Shown here one piece after another: positions 46,422-58,582 of a stretch of 64,000 nucleotides of DNA. The position numbers and the translations under genes are program-made. The stretch's first letter is position 1. Each line of letters opens with the position of its first letter. A model generated the notes under the pieces. It did no database searches, was not told the origin of the DNA, and saw only the letters and a list, made by a program, of their open reading frames with translations. This DNA is from Echinometra lucunter (taxonomy: Eukaryota; Echinodermata; Echinoidea; Camarodonta; Echinometridae): assembly GCA_029962745.1 (NCBI GenBank), contig CM057161.1, positions 4,854,400-4,918,399 of the forward strand, read 5' to 3'.

Positions 46422-46826
46422 CCCATTCGTGACAGAGGGTCCACATTATGTGGTTTGGTCTAATAACTTTTGGTACAAATCCCTAAAAATCATACCAAAT
46501 ACATGAGCAGAAAGAGCAAAAAATTCTACACTTACTGTGCCATTATTGTTGCATCAATATTTGTTGTTTGATGCTGAATTTTTTTTAAAGGAAAATAAGC
46601 ATTAAAATCCTTAAATTGGCAATGTGATGAAAATGTTAAAATTACTGTTTTTCCCCGCAAATTGGCAACTTTATGACTTCTCATCATACATTCTGTCAAT
46701 TTATATTTATTTCAGATACATGTACATGACGTTTTTTTAGAAAAATGTAGCAATAAAAGAAAAATGTTAGTGTTGCCAATTTGAAGAATAAAAGCTGATC
46801 AAATTAGGCTTTAAGTCATGAATGGG
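46422..46826 (-). mobile_element. piggyBac-type MITE copy C
   Basis: 405 bp, ends CCCATTCGTGACAG and CATGAATGGG, flanked on both sides by ATAA (a TTAA variant). The subterminal TCCACATTATGTGGTTTG is identical to the piggyBac copy at 1490-1507. Confidence 0.85.
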
Positions 46827-46867
46827 ATAATGTAGACTCCACACACAATCTCAAATTAAGCATACAA

Positions 46868-47440
46868 TGTTTATAGGGCTGCATGTACATGTACATGTAT
46901 TTGCAACATACTTGTATACCCACAAGTACAACCGTACATGTAGGGTACAATGTACATGTGAATGCAGGGTTCTCACTAGAAAAAAATCCACACACGGTTC
47001 CCACTCTGCGCAAAGCGTGGAAGTTTTGAAAGTTTTAAGGAATAACACCTAAAGTTAGGTGTGGTGGCAGTATATGCTATAGTAAAAGGATGAAAAATAC
47101 TTCTAGGTAAGCAGGAGTTGTCTACTAATGGCATAAAAGTAAAAATACATTGCCAAAAAGCAAAACAATCTGTGACATTTATCATTATTGTTAGGAATAT
47201 ATACTCCAATATTTTTTTACCCTTATTGCCACGCATGGTGCAGCAATTTCACACATGGTTCTTCCTTGTCTGAAACCCTTTACGCATGGTACTGGAACCA
47301 TGGGTGTTATGTACTGCCGAGAACCATGTGTGCATGTATGTACAATGTACATGTACATGTATGTGCATGATGCATTTTTATGGACAACATCCATGTAGTT
47401 CTTCTACCTTACATGTGTACATGTACATGTACATGTAAGC
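46868..47440. repeat. TACATG-rich region
   Basis: Short runs of (TACATG)n at 46882-46900, 47338-47362 and 47416-47436. No coding similarity. Confidence 0.7.
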
Positions 47441-47925
47441 CTATATAATTACAGCTCATAAAGAAAAGTGATGTGAAACTGTCCGACTGGCATCAAAGAC
47501 GCAAACTACATGTACAGTGTATGCAAGATCATGTGATATTCCATATATGATTTCAAGCAAACTTTTGTGTAAAAGGAACACAATACAATTTGCTACACTC
47601 ATGTCCTCAGGCCTCAGCTGGAATGATGCACCCTGACCACTCTCTGCACGACAATCAATTTTGTTGTGCTTGTCGCGTACACACAACCCTCGATGGGTCT
47701 TACAAGTGTGCAGGCACTGTACTTTGTCGACGCTGTCAGGGGTTTTACGTTGCTGGCGTTAATAGGGATCTACATGTAAACTACTTTTTGCCATTCATTT
47801 GTTTGATATTCAAGTTGTTGAGATGGAAATAACATTTCACATTGTTTTAGGTTTGCTTGTATCTTGCTACATGTATTTACCATCTTCAAACACAGAAATC
47901 TTACCAAGAGTTTTTGAAGGCTTAA

Positions 47926-48332
47926 CCCATTCGTGACAGAGGTCCACATATTGGGTTTGGCCTAATATCTTTTGATGCAAAGCCCTAAAAATCATACCAA
48001 ATACATGAGCAGAAAGAGCAAAAAATTCTACACAAACTGTGCCCATTTTAGTTGCGTCAATATCCGTTGTTTGATGCTGAAAATTTTTCAAAGGAAAATA
48101 AGCATTAAAATCCTTAAATTGGCAATGTGATAGAAAGTTTAAAATCACCGTTTTTCCCTGCAAATTGGCAACTTTTTGACTTCTCATCATAATTTCTGTC
48201 AATTTATATTCATTTCAGATACATGACGTTTTATAAGAAAAATGTAGCAATAAAATAAAAATGTTGGTGTTGCCAATTTAAAGAATAAAAGCTGATCAAA
48301 TTAGGCTTTAAATAATTCCTGTCATGAATGGG
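47926..48332 (-). mobile_element. piggyBac-type MITE copy D with perfect TTAA duplication
   Basis: 407 bp, CCCATTCGTGACAGAGG to CTGTCATGAATGGG, flanked by TTAA at 47922-47925 and 48333-48336. Closely similar to copies A and C. Confidence 0.9.
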
Positions 48333-49278
48333 TTAACAAAGCTAAGCCTTAACTGGACTAACTGGTACATGTATGTGCAACAACCTTGGAAATCTGCAAT
48401 CTTCAAGCCCCTTGCATGAGCATAAGATGTAAGCAAGTTCAGTCTCGGGCAATGAGCAGTAAATTGTAAATGAGTTAACTCTAGACTGGTGGTCGGTGGA
48501 AAGTACCTATGGGAGATGACTGAGGTTTGAATTACCTCATTATTTTCAACTGGTATTCAGTGCTTACAACATCACCAAGTTATCAAGCAAGGTTTGTTTC
48601 TATCTCAGAATGTTCACATGGCCAGCCAGTTTATAGTCATCATGAATAAGATGGAGCGCATGTCATCTGAGATACATGTGCACCATAAATGTAGGCCTAC
48701 ATTATTAGTTGGTAGAACCTCAAAAAGAAATCATGTGGTCATGGAAACAGACTATCTGAAACATTAATTTGTACAGTCACTGCTTGGCAGGGAGCCCTTT
48801 TCTAACCCCCATAGTCAATGTATGTTCAGAAGAATTGCTTTTAACATAATATGCCTTGACTATGGGGTGAGAAAATGTGTAACTTCCAAGAAAATTGAGG
48901 AAATGTGAAATTTCATGTATAAAGTGAATGGAGAGCTGCTCGCATATGATGTCATCAGTGTTGCCAATTTGCAGAGCCGAGAGTAATTTACTAGAAAATG
49001 TAAATGAGTGAAAAATTTCTTATTCTTCAACCGATTTTGCTCATTTCTTTTTTAAAATGCTGTTCAAATTTAACTCCTTTTATTAAAACAGTGAAACTTT
49101 TGGAGTGGACTTTGCCTTTAATAGAGTCATTTCACACCAAGGATCCCATGAAAAATGGCAGAGTCAATTAGGTTAATTGGCCATTTAACCCTGTGAATAA
49201 TGAATACAGAGCTTTCATGTACATTGTGTTGTAACAGAGCAGACATAAAGATGTGCATAAATAAGAACTAGATGAATC
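48333..49278. other. intergenic, one short hairpin
   Basis: Only a hairpin with arms CCCCATAGTCAA (about 48808) and TTGACTATGGGG (about 48857) stands out. No coding sequence recognised. Confidence 0.45.
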
Positions 49279-50177
49279 TTCGACCACGCGTGGTCGAACT
49301 TTATGCCTCCGCCATTACCAAATCAGAAATAAATGGCACTTCATGTTGATTTATTTTCATTTATACAATAACATCTTTGACCTTGACCTTTGACCTTGTG
49401 ACCCCAAATCTAATGAGAGCATTGCCGTTTCCATATGCATACATGAGCCAAGTTTGTTGAACCGTCAAATGGTTACTGAGTTATCACAAGAACAAACCAT
49501 TTCTATGTACATAATGACCTCTATGACCTTTGACCTTTGACCTTGAGACCCCAAAATCTAATCAGATCATTGTCCCTCCCATATGCATACCTGTGCCAAG
49601 TTTGAGGTTGATAGGTCAAATGGTTCTTAAGTTATCACGAGAACAAGCGATTTTTATGTGTTTTATTAGCTCTATGACCTTGAACTTTTACCTTGTGACC
49701 CCAAAATCTAATCAGATCATTGTCCCTCCCATATGCATACCTGTGCCAAGTTTGAGGTTGATAGGTCAAATGGTTCTTAAGTTATCGCGAGAACAAGCGA
49801 TTTTTATGTGTTTTATTAGCTCTATGACCTTGAACTTTTACCTTGTGACCCCAAAATCTAATCAGATCATTGTCCCTCCCATTTGCATACCTATGCCAAG
49901 TTTGAGGTTGATCTGTCAAATGGTTCTTAAGTTATCGCGAGAACGAGCCATTTTTATGTGTTTTATTACCTTTATGACCTTGACCTTTGACCTTGAGACT
50001 CCAAAATCTAATCAGATCATTGTCCCTCCCATATGCATACACGAGCCAAGTTTGAAGTTGATCCGTCAAACGGTTCTTAAGTTATCGCGAGAACGAAAAC
50101 GGGACGGACGGACGGACGGACGGACGACCCGAAAACATAATGCCTCCGGCAACCACCTACGGTGGGCGGAGGCATAA
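49279..50177 (+). mobile_element. Helentron/HINE-like element 3
   Basis: Begins with a perfect 20-bp palindrome, TTCGACCACGCGTGGTCGAA (49279-49298), then TTATGCCTCCGCC. The right end is GGCGGAGGCATAA (to 50177). The core has about five units of 145-150 bp, each with TGACCTTTGACCTTG or a variant and ATCTAATCAGATCATTG, followed by (GACG)n (50102-50126) and a terminal hairpin GCCTCCG...CGGAGGC. Same plan as elements 1 and 2. The 144-bp spacing keeps one 215-codon frame open, which is not a gene. Confidence 0.6.
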
Positions 50178-50302
50178 AAATAGATACCACTAAACAGATT
50201 CCCTACTCTCAAAATACCATAAACATTATTACTCAATAGGTTATATACGTACAGTTCCCTCCCTCCTCCCCCATTAAAATAACATGGAAGACAAAAACTA
50301 GG
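50176..50302. repeat. 127-bp segment repeated at 59084
   Basis: Nearly identical (one difference seen, ATACGTAC versus ATATGTAC) to 59084-59210 in the same orientation. Confidence 0.9.
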
Positions 50303-50493
50303 AACCCAATCCAAAATAAAAGTAGACTTTCCATAAAAGTCTACAAAAATCAACAATATTTTGGGAATTCAAGTGCCCTAATTCCTTCATTTTTTGATGC
50401 ATACTGCGCAGAAATACCAAATATATTTAACTAAGAACTGGTCAAGGTTTAACAGAATTCAATCTTAAAGTGCAATGTAATGGGATAAGCATA

Positions 50494-51305
50494 TCCGTCA
50501 AGCGTGATTTTTATCGCACTTCAGCAGCCTAGCATCAACTGTGATTTTTATCACACTTCAGCAGCCTAGCATCAACTGTGATTTTTATCACACTTCAGCA
50601 GCCTAGCATCAACTGTGATTTTTATCACACTTCAGCAGCCTAACATCAACTGTGATTTTCATCACACTTCCACAGCCTAACATCAACTGTGATTTTTATC
50701 ACACTTCAACAGCCTAGCATCAACTGTGATTTTTATCACACTTCAGCAGCCTAGCATCAACTGTGATTTTTATCGCACTTCAAGAGCCAAGCATCAAGCG
50801 TGATTTTTATCACACTTCAGCAGCCTAACATCAACTGTGATTTTCATCACACTTCAACAGCCTAGCATCAACTGTGATTTTTATCACACTTCAGCAGCCT
50901 AGCATCAACTGTGATTTTCATCACACTTCCACAGCCTAACATCAACTGTGATTTTTATCACACTTCAACAGCCTAGCATCAACTGTGATTTTTATCACAC
51001 TTCAACAGCCTAGCATCAACTGTGATTTTTGTCACACTTCAACAGCCTAGCATCAAGTGTGATTTTTGTCACATTTCAACAGCCTAGCATCAAAGATGAT
51101 TTTTATCACACTTCAGCAGCCTAGCATCAACTGTGATTTTTATCACATTTCAACAGCCTAGCATCAACTGTGATTTTTATCACATTTCAACAGCCTAGCA
51201 TGAAGCATGATTTTTATCACACTTCAGCAGCCTAGCATCAAGCGTGATTTGCATAAACTGTGATTTTTATCACACTTCAACATACTAGCATCAAGCATGA
51301 TTTTT
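50494..51305. repeat. 37-bp hairpin minisatellite, ~21 copies
   Basis: The unit contains TGTGATTTTTATCACA, a 6-bp inverted repeat around TTTT, joined by CTTCAGCAGCCTAGCATCAAC. Copies differ by single changes, many preserving the pairing (TGTGATTTTCATCACA). Confidence 0.97.
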
Positions 51306-51330
51306 ATGGCTTTTACTAAACCAAAACCAA

Positions 51331-51549
51331 ATTCGCTTAACCGACAGATTGACAAATCTTCAACCCTCACTAATTAATTCCTTTGTTGGTGGCATGTTAA
51401 TTATTCCAACATATACATTTATCCCAAAGCATTCGCTGGGATCCAGCCGAGGTGTGCGGCAGGTCATTGTTCGAAACTCATCTGCCACCAACAAAGGAAT
51501 TAATTAGTGAGGGTTGAAGATTTGTCAATCTGTCAGTTAAGCGAATTTG
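51331..51549. mobile_element. foldback with ~68-bp arms
   Basis: AATTCGCTTAACCGACAGAT through GTTGGTGGCA (51331-51396) is repeated in inverse at 51483-51549 with few mismatches. The loop of about 85 bp contains GGTCATTGTTCGAAACTC, a B-box-like sequence. Confidence 0.8.
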
Positions 51550-51571
51550 GAGTCGCCGAAACCACTGGCCC

Positions 51572-51642
51572 GTCTCAGTGGTCTAGTGGTTAAGGCATTG
51601 GCATTCATAGCCGAAGGCCCGGGTTTGATTCCCGGCGGAGAC
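51572..51642 (+). tRNA. tRNA-like gene, apparent anticodon TCA
   Basis: 71 bases fold as a cloverleaf: acceptor GTCTCAG/CGGAGAC (6 of 7 pairs), D arm from TGGTCTAGTGGTTA (A box), anticodon stem TTGGC/GCCGA with loop ATTCATA, and T arm CCGGG/CCCGG with loop TTTGATT. Followed at once by T6 (51644-51649), a polymerase III terminator. Anticodon TCA would read UGA. T in place of C in the T loop, T at position 37 and an acceptor mismatch suggest a tRNA pseudogene or the head of a tRNA-derived SINE. Most like tRNA-Glu or Asp in its D and T arms. Confidence 0.5.
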
Positions 51643-51738
51643 ATTTTTTCAACCTTTGCAAAAATGTCCAAAATGGTAGGACAGCTCAGGGGAACTTTCA
51701 TTCATGCTACGCTAATATTCTCTCAATTGTCTCACATG

Positions 51739-51739
<1 letters not shown>

Positions 51740-51768
<29 letters not shown>
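51740..51768. repeat. (TA)n microsatellite
   Basis: About 25 bp of TA units. Confidence 0.9.
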
Positions 51769-51770
<2 letters not shown>

Positions 51771-52016
51771 CATTGATACAAACTGTACAATATGAGACAA
51801 ATTTCAATGCCAAACACACTGTAGATGTATTCTGCAGGCACAGACTCTAAATAACCCATTCCACTTTAGAAATAGACTTTCCATCAAAGTCTAAAATTTT
51901 GTTCAATATTTCAATGTTTTTGCAGTCTCATTTTAGCCATTTCATGGAGGTGGATGAACAGAAATCCATTAAGAAATAGAAAAATATATCAACAGATTTC
52001 ACAGAGGTTCATTTTT

Positions 52017-52310
52017 TAGCAAACCTGCCTGCCATAAAGGTTTGCTTTTTAGCGAACCTGCCGGCCTCCAAGGTTAGCTTTTTAGGAAACTGCCAGCCTC
52101 CAAGTTTCGCTTTTTAGCGAACCTGCTTGCCACCCAAAGTTTGCTTTTTAGCGAACCTGCCAGCCACCCAGCGAACTTGCCAGCCTCCAAGATTTGCTTT
52201 TTAGCGAACCTGCCAGCCTCCAAGGTTCACTTTTTGGCGAACCTGCCAGCCTCCAAGGTTTGCTTTTCAGCCAACCTGACAATAGCGAACCTGAAAGCAA
52301 ACCTGCAGGT
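52017..52310. repeat. outer-end ~33-bp repeats, left arm
   Basis: About nine units of the type CTTTTTAGCGAACCTGCCAG followed by CCTCCAAGGTTTG. Each junction is itself a hairpin (AGGTTCGC-TTTTTA-GCGAACCT). Confidence 0.9.
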
Positions 52311-54045
52311 AAGCATGTTGCTTTGGGATGTTAACATGTATGTGTTCTGCACTGAGACAGTGTTATTTGCAGGCATATGTATAAAGGTGCTTTCTTTCCA
52401 CAGTATACATGAATAGTTGTATTTTATTTTTGCTTAATTAGTTACATGTACTCTCTTGCAAATGCATGGAACACTTGATACAGACTGCATACATGTATCT
52501 GTTATTGATTTGACACAAGGAAAAGTAATTGTGGAATTTTTCCCCCATCTAGATCCATGACCACCACATGACTGTATCTCCGAGCCTGCCTTGCTGTACA
52601 GTGGCCCAGTCTCTGGGAATCCATGTTAACTTTTTAGCTAAGAAACAAAGATGAATAAGTGTATGTAGGCATGTGCATAAAGACATAAATGACAACAAAC
52701 AATGCAATGATTTTGATATTCTTTTCCATGAAATATATAAATGAAAATTAGATTTATTTATCTATCCCTGCAGTGATATTTTCATTTTCCTTATGCAGAT
52801 TCAAGTGATCATTGCTTTCCAATAAGCCTTGTGAAAATGGTATAACTTGGATATGAAAATAAAACATCAGCTGCGTGTTTCTAGCCAAAAACGGCAGCTG
52901 AGAACAATGGCCTTTCTTGTATATAGCTCAGTGTTTTGCTGAGATTTCTCTGCCATCTTAAATTTTATGCTACTGCCCTGTAGATAATTCTAATGATATA
53001 CATACTCTTTGTATATCAAAGATAGTTGAACTGCATTGGAGTCCATCCCTATGTGCTTAAACACTTTGAGCATACATTTGGCTGACAAGTACATTCCAAA
53101 AAATATATACTGTCTAATTATCAGAACTCAAAAAGTGAAAGGATGCAGTTGCTTACCATGAGCACAGTGATCTCCATTTTGTCATTTCTTTTGACTTTCC
53201 ACACCCATTGAAAGGATTCAGTTAGTCCTTCCTCTTCAGCAATCTTGTTTCTCATTGCTTTAGCCTGTCCTTTTTCTCTTTCTATCTCTTCAGTTCTGCT
53301 CCCTTTCCTTACATAGCAGTGGCTGACTGACCATTGTAAGCAAGCTCAATATGCTCAATTTCACCCCATGTCAGATGATACATACACCTATCCCACATGT
53401 AGCTGGATTCCTGCTACATCTGAGTTGGTGGGATGATCTACATGAAAGTCTTGAATACAAAGTTCCTGCATTTCCTATTCTTACAGAGGATAACCAGTAG
53501 GATTACTCTCTTGTGCTGCCATGTTTGCATAATAGTTATTTGAACAGGATAAGTAAACAGACATGATGTAGAGTTGAGAGTGTGCAGGATACAGTACATA
53601 CATGTACATGGTAAAGTGCAAATTTGCCTTTTTTTTTCAGATTGACTGTTCAAAATAAGGGGGAGGAGTAAAATGTTCACATAACACTAGAGCTCCATAG
53701 TCATCCCAACACTCTTTTCCCACTGTTATCTACTTCTGTACATTTCAACTAGAAAAACTTCTGTAGATTGATTTAGATCAGAAGAATTCAACAGAATTTA
53801 CAATGAGTCAAGATGAAATGAATTGTTTAGTAACACTGATGAAGTGACACATACATGTAGTGGTTAAACTAGAAATGTTGGTACAAGCTAACATACTTGA
53901 ATTAGGGCAATTACACTTATATACATGTACATCGAACAAATGCGTTACTCTCGTTCTAGGTACTGGCATCAAAATTTATTGAACAGTACTGTTTTTCATG
54001 TTGTTCCTTTCAGGATATTGATGAAGCAAGCTGATGGAAACTTCA

Positions 54046-54796
54046 AAGAAGATGAGTAAACAAAAATGTGGTTGGGATATCTGAGTGGAGTGATACACAG
54101 TGTAGAGCAACTTTGTCAAATTTTCAGATAGGCCTTTTTCTGCACAGATGTTTTTAAACAAATCACCACAAATACACATGCATGATATTGTATTGCAAAA
54201 AGGGTACTAATGAGCACTGATTTCCAGATCACTATAGATTATCAACTGTGAACCTCGGTTTACAATGAAGACTAGTTTCACAAGAAGGGAGTTAACCTTA
54301 GTTGCAGTTTATTGTCATTCAGTATCTATTTCTATCATTTGAGCAGGTACAAAAACTTTAAAGATACGGAAAATAAGTCAGAGGAGTTACAATGTATGAC
54401 TTTTCGCACAGGAGTGTGCTCCACTTATGAAACAGCAGCATAATTCAGTACCGATAGTTTGAGCTGCAGGGTTTTTTTTGGGGGGGGGAGGAGAGTAGGG
54501 GTACTTTAAAAAACATAATGAGGAAGCAATTTAAGAAAGAATTTAAGTATGCATGCACAAGTTCTGACCTGAGACACTGTGTAATGGAATATCATGAGAG
54601 CTAGGGTATGTAATTTGGTAGGGACACATATCGGCTAATAACTAGAGCATGTAGAATGAATAAACCAGTACCTGTGAAGACCTGGTTTGAACCTTGGGCA
54701 GTGTGGCTTACATGTACATAGACATTCAGAGGTTTAATTTGTGCAGATATGATATGTAACAATCACAGGACTTTGGATTTTAAAGCCCCAACTGCA
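54046..54796. other. loop of the giant foldback
   Basis: About 750 bp not repeated in the arms; a G-run at 54481-54490. No open frame or domain. Confidence 0.6.
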
Positions 54797-56249
54797 GTTT
54801 CCATCAGCTTTGCTTCATCAATACCCTGAAAGGTACAACATGAAACAGTAATGTTCAATAAATTTTGATACCAGTACCTAGAACGAGAGTAAATGCATTT
54901 GTTTCGATGTACATGTATATAAGTGTAATTGCCCCTAATTCAAGTATGTTAGCTTGTACCAACATTACTAGTTTAACCACTATGTGTCCACTTTATCAGT
55001 GTTACAAAACACTCATCAATCTTTACTCACTGGTGATTCTGTTGCATTCTTCTGATCTCGATGTACAGAAGTTTTTTTTTCTAGTTTGGAATGCACAGAA
55101 GTAGATAACAGTGGGAAAAGAGTGTTGGGATGACTATGGAGCAGCCAGTGTATGTGAACACTTACTTATTTTGAACAGTCAATCTGAGATAAGGCAAAAG
55201 TTGCAATTCCATGTACATCATGTCTGTTTTACTTATCCTCTTAAAATAAACTATTATGCAACATGGGCAGCACAAGATAGTAATCCTACTGGTTATCCTC
55301 TGTAAGAATAGGAAATGGCAGAACTTTGTATTCAAGACTTCATGTAGATCATCCCACCATACTCAGATGTAGCAGGGAATCCAGCATACATGTGGGATAG
55401 GTGTATGTATCATCTGACATGGGGTGAAAATTGAGCATATTGAGCTTGCTTACAATGGTCAGTCAGCCACTGCTATGTTAGGAAAGGAAGCGAACTGAGA
55501 GATAGAAAGAGAAAAAGAAGGACAGGCTAAAGCAATGAGACACAAGATTGCTGAGAGGAAGGACTAACTGAATCCTTTCAATGGGTGTAGAAAGTCAAAA
55601 GAAATGACAAAATGGAGATCACTGTGCTCATGGTAAGCAACAGCATCCTTTCACTTTTTGAGTTCTGATAATCAGACAGTATATACTTTTTGGAATGTAC
55701 TTGAACAGCCAAATGTATGCTCAAAGTGTTTAAGCACATAGGGATGGACTCCAATGCAGTTCAACTCATCTTTGATATACAAAGAGTATGTATAGATTAG
55801 AATTATCTACAGGGCAGTAGCATAAAATTTAAAGATGGCAGAGAAATTCTCAGCAAAACACTGAGCTAATTACAAGAAAGGCAATTGTTCTCAGCTGCCC
55901 ATTTTTGTTAGAACACACTGTTGATGTTTTTATTTTCACATCCAAGTTACACCAGTTTTTCACAAGGCTTAATTGGAAAGCAAATGATCACTTGAATCTA
56001 CATAAGGAAAATGAAAATATCACTGAAGGAATAAATAAATAATCTAATTTTCATGTTATACATTTCATGAAAAGTATATCAAAATCTTGCATTGTTCTTG
56101 TCATCCATGTCTTTATCACATGCCTACATACAATTATTCACGTTTTTTTCGTAGCTAAAAGTGAACATGGATTCCTGGGGACTGGGCCACTGTACCGAGG
56201 CAGGCTCCGAGATGCATCAACAACTAGTCATGTGGTGGGCAATGAATCT

Positions 56250-58050
56250 GTGAGGCCCCTCTGAAATTGGGTAACCTCCCTTAATTTTTGTACAGTACAA
56301 GCAGGTATCCAATACTCATTGAATTACATAACCCCTACAACAAGGAAACACCTCTCATCCCTAGGTATAGTGGACTTATCTCAAACTTTCTTTAGAGCAG
56401 CTCAGTCATCAGCTTTGGTCATCATTCTTACTTGTGATGCCCAACAGCCAAGTGACTGATCATTGTTTCTTCTTCTTACTTATTTACAGGTAAAAAGAAA
56501 TTTTCTATTACATTTGTTCCATAATTATTCCTTGTGCAGATAAACCCACAATCTAAAATAACTGTAATACTAAAAGAAGACTAGGCAAACCCGGAGAATA
56601 GGGGACCGGAACGCGCGCACATATTCATTTGTGTGCAAACAAATTGCGCCGATGGCAGCGGCAGAGTCGGCGGCGAGGGGGATGATCTGCATAAGATTCA
56701 TGGATGAAACATTTGTGAGTTTGAGAACATTTCTGGCCAAAATCAAAACGCTTTTCACCACATAATCACACATTTGAAAGCCGAGAGGACAATGTAATAT
56801 ATTAGAACATAATTTCTTGATCAAAACATATTTTAAAGTCATTTGAACTTGATCATGGACTTGTCACTTTCGGCTGTTGCTGCTGATCTCTGCACAGTAC
56901 AAATGACATACGCGCGCATTCCGGTCCCCTATTCTCTGGGTTTGCCGAAGGCTAGAGTAAATATGTTATCTTATCGTTGTATTTATGATTGCATTTCATT
57001 CTGTTTCTTATAACTTTGGGAAGGTGACTAGGAGTTAAAAGTATAAGTATTTCGGATACATGTATTCTGTTTGATATCTTTGTGTACTCTAGATTGGAAA
57101 GGAACAGAAATTGCTAATATTGTATATAGAAAACTTAATAGTTTTAACCAGTACATGTACATGCCCTCCTCGAACTTGAATGCATTATATACATGTAGTT
57201 CAGATAGATTTGACACAGGGCTAGAATAGTTCATAACATATAGTGCATGGATGTAGTAGTAGTAAACAGAGTCCTTTGTTCTACGTGTATTTGGGAGGTC
57301 TCCTTCCTCCTCCCTGGTGTTATGTAATTTTCTTGAACCTTGCAGGCCAGTTGCCTTGGCTACTGGAGGTTTGTTTACTTTGGGGATCAGCCAGTCACTG
57401 GCAGTAATAGGGTGGTGTAGGGTTAAGCCATTGCATACTAGGAGAAAGTAGTTACAGTGATAAGGATAATACAATGATTAGGGTTGTACAGTGCCTAAGT
57501 ATATCCGAGAGTAGAAGACTTAGTTTATAGAATATTGTGTAAGGGATCAACTAAGAAATGTCAGAACACAAGACTTGCTTGACGTTTATAGATGCATTAG
57601 GCATTAGGCAGGACTTGTATATAATAGTCCTAGGGTTTCAGGGATCATCTCAACAGTAAAGAGTTTCAGATATGATGATTTAGAATCTTTGGCTTGTATT
57701 TTGATTTTGTTTTGTTACGTAATTATCAGAATAGTTTTGCAATGACAGTACAATATTTAGGTATTGTATATAATTGTAACCAAATGATAATTATCTTATT
57801 AGATTGTTTTTACTACTTGATGTTAGTGAAGATTATGTAGGATAGAATTTATAAGGGTTATCATTTGTTAATATTTCTGTTGTCACAATGAGAGATTGAT
57901 AGATAAGTCTATCCTTGATTACAGTGTTATCGTGGTCAGATGCTGTTATTGGAATAAATCATTCTTACTTGTGATGCCCAACAGCCAAGTGACTGATTGT
58001 TGTTTCTTCTTACTTATTTACAGTACTCCTACTATCCCTTTGGGCACCGG
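56250..58050. mobile_element. insertion in the right arm, possible LTR element remnant
   Basis: Absent from the left arm. A 65-bp direct repeat, CATTCTTACTTGTGATGCCC through CTTATTTACAG, lies at 56424-56490 and 57958-58023, about 30 bp upstream of the right junction. The right copy has AATAAA just before it, as an R-U5 part of an LTR would. No retroviral genes are seen; nothing beyond remnants can be claimed. Confidence 0.4.
56584..56946. mobile_element. MITE with GGCAAACC ends and 8-bp target duplication
   Basis: Ends GGCAAACCCGGAGAATAGGG and, in inverse, GGCAAACCCAGAGAATAGGG, about 35 bp each including GGACCGGAA and GCGCGC. Flanked by GAAGACTA (56576-56583) and GAAGGCTA (56947-56954), an 8-bp duplication with one change. 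hAT- or Merlin-like. 363 bp, no transposase. Confidence 0.8.
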
Positions 58051-58269
58051 TAAACAGATCTAATAACAGATACCATGTATGCAGTCTGCATCAAAGTGTT
58101 CCATGTATTTGTAAGAAAGTAACTAATTCACAAGCAAATATAAAATACCACTATAACAGTGTACCGTGGAAAGAAAGTAATTACATATGCCTGCCAAATC
58201 ACATTGACCTGTCCTCATTGCAGAATACATACATGACATTACATGTTAACCAGAAAGTAACATGCTTAC

Positions 58270-58582
58270 CCTGCAGGTTCGCTAAAGAGCGAACCTTGCA
58301 GGCTGTTGTCAGGTTCCCTGAAAAGCGATTCTTGGAGGCTATTGTCAGGTTGGTTGAAAGCAAACCTTGGAGGCTGGCGGTTCGCCAAAAAGCGAACCTT
58401 GGAGCTGGCAGGTTCGCCAAAAGCAAACCTTGGAGGTAGCAGGTGCTAACCTTGGAGGTTGAGCAGGTTTGCTAAAAAGGAACGAACCTGGTGGCTGGCA
58501 GGTTTGCTTAAAAAAGCAACCTTTTTGGTGGCTGGCAGGTTTGCTAAAAATCAAATCTTGCAGGCTGGCAGGTTCAGTAAAA
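58270..58582. repeat. outer-end ~33-bp repeats, right arm, cut by gap
   Basis: Inverse of 52017-52310: GGTTCGC...AAAAAGCGAACCTTGGAGG units, nine or more, continuing to the first N. Confidence 0.9.

Larger units (their letters stand above)
52010..58582. mobile_element. giant foldback element (TU-like) with tandem-repeat outer ends
   Basis: The left arm (52010-54045) is repeated in inverse as a right arm in two parts: 54797-56245 and 58055-58582. Matching points include 52578-52640 with 56150-56215, 53896-53960 with 54870-54940, and 52440-52510 with 58056-58120; identity looks 85-90 percent. Both outer ends consist of the same ~33-bp tandem repeat. The middle (54046-54796) is unique and non-coding. 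The right arm is split by about 1.8 kb (56250-58050). Long inverted arms whose outer parts are tandem repeats define foldback elements such as sea urchin TU and fly FB. The right end runs into the assembly gap. Confidence 0.8.

Noticed and set aside
49530..50177. 215-codon open frame with 48-residue repeats
   Set aside because: It is the tandem unit of the Helentron-like element; the unit length happens to be a multiple of three. No domain, and it ends in the (GACG)n tract.
50494..51305. CRISPR-like regular array
   Set aside because: The whole 37-bp unit is conserved with no unique spacers, there are no cas genes, and the DNA is eukaryotic. It is a minisatellite.
57028..57474. 148-codon minus-strand frame
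   Set aside because: No recognised domain and located in the insertion within the giant foldback; probably chance.
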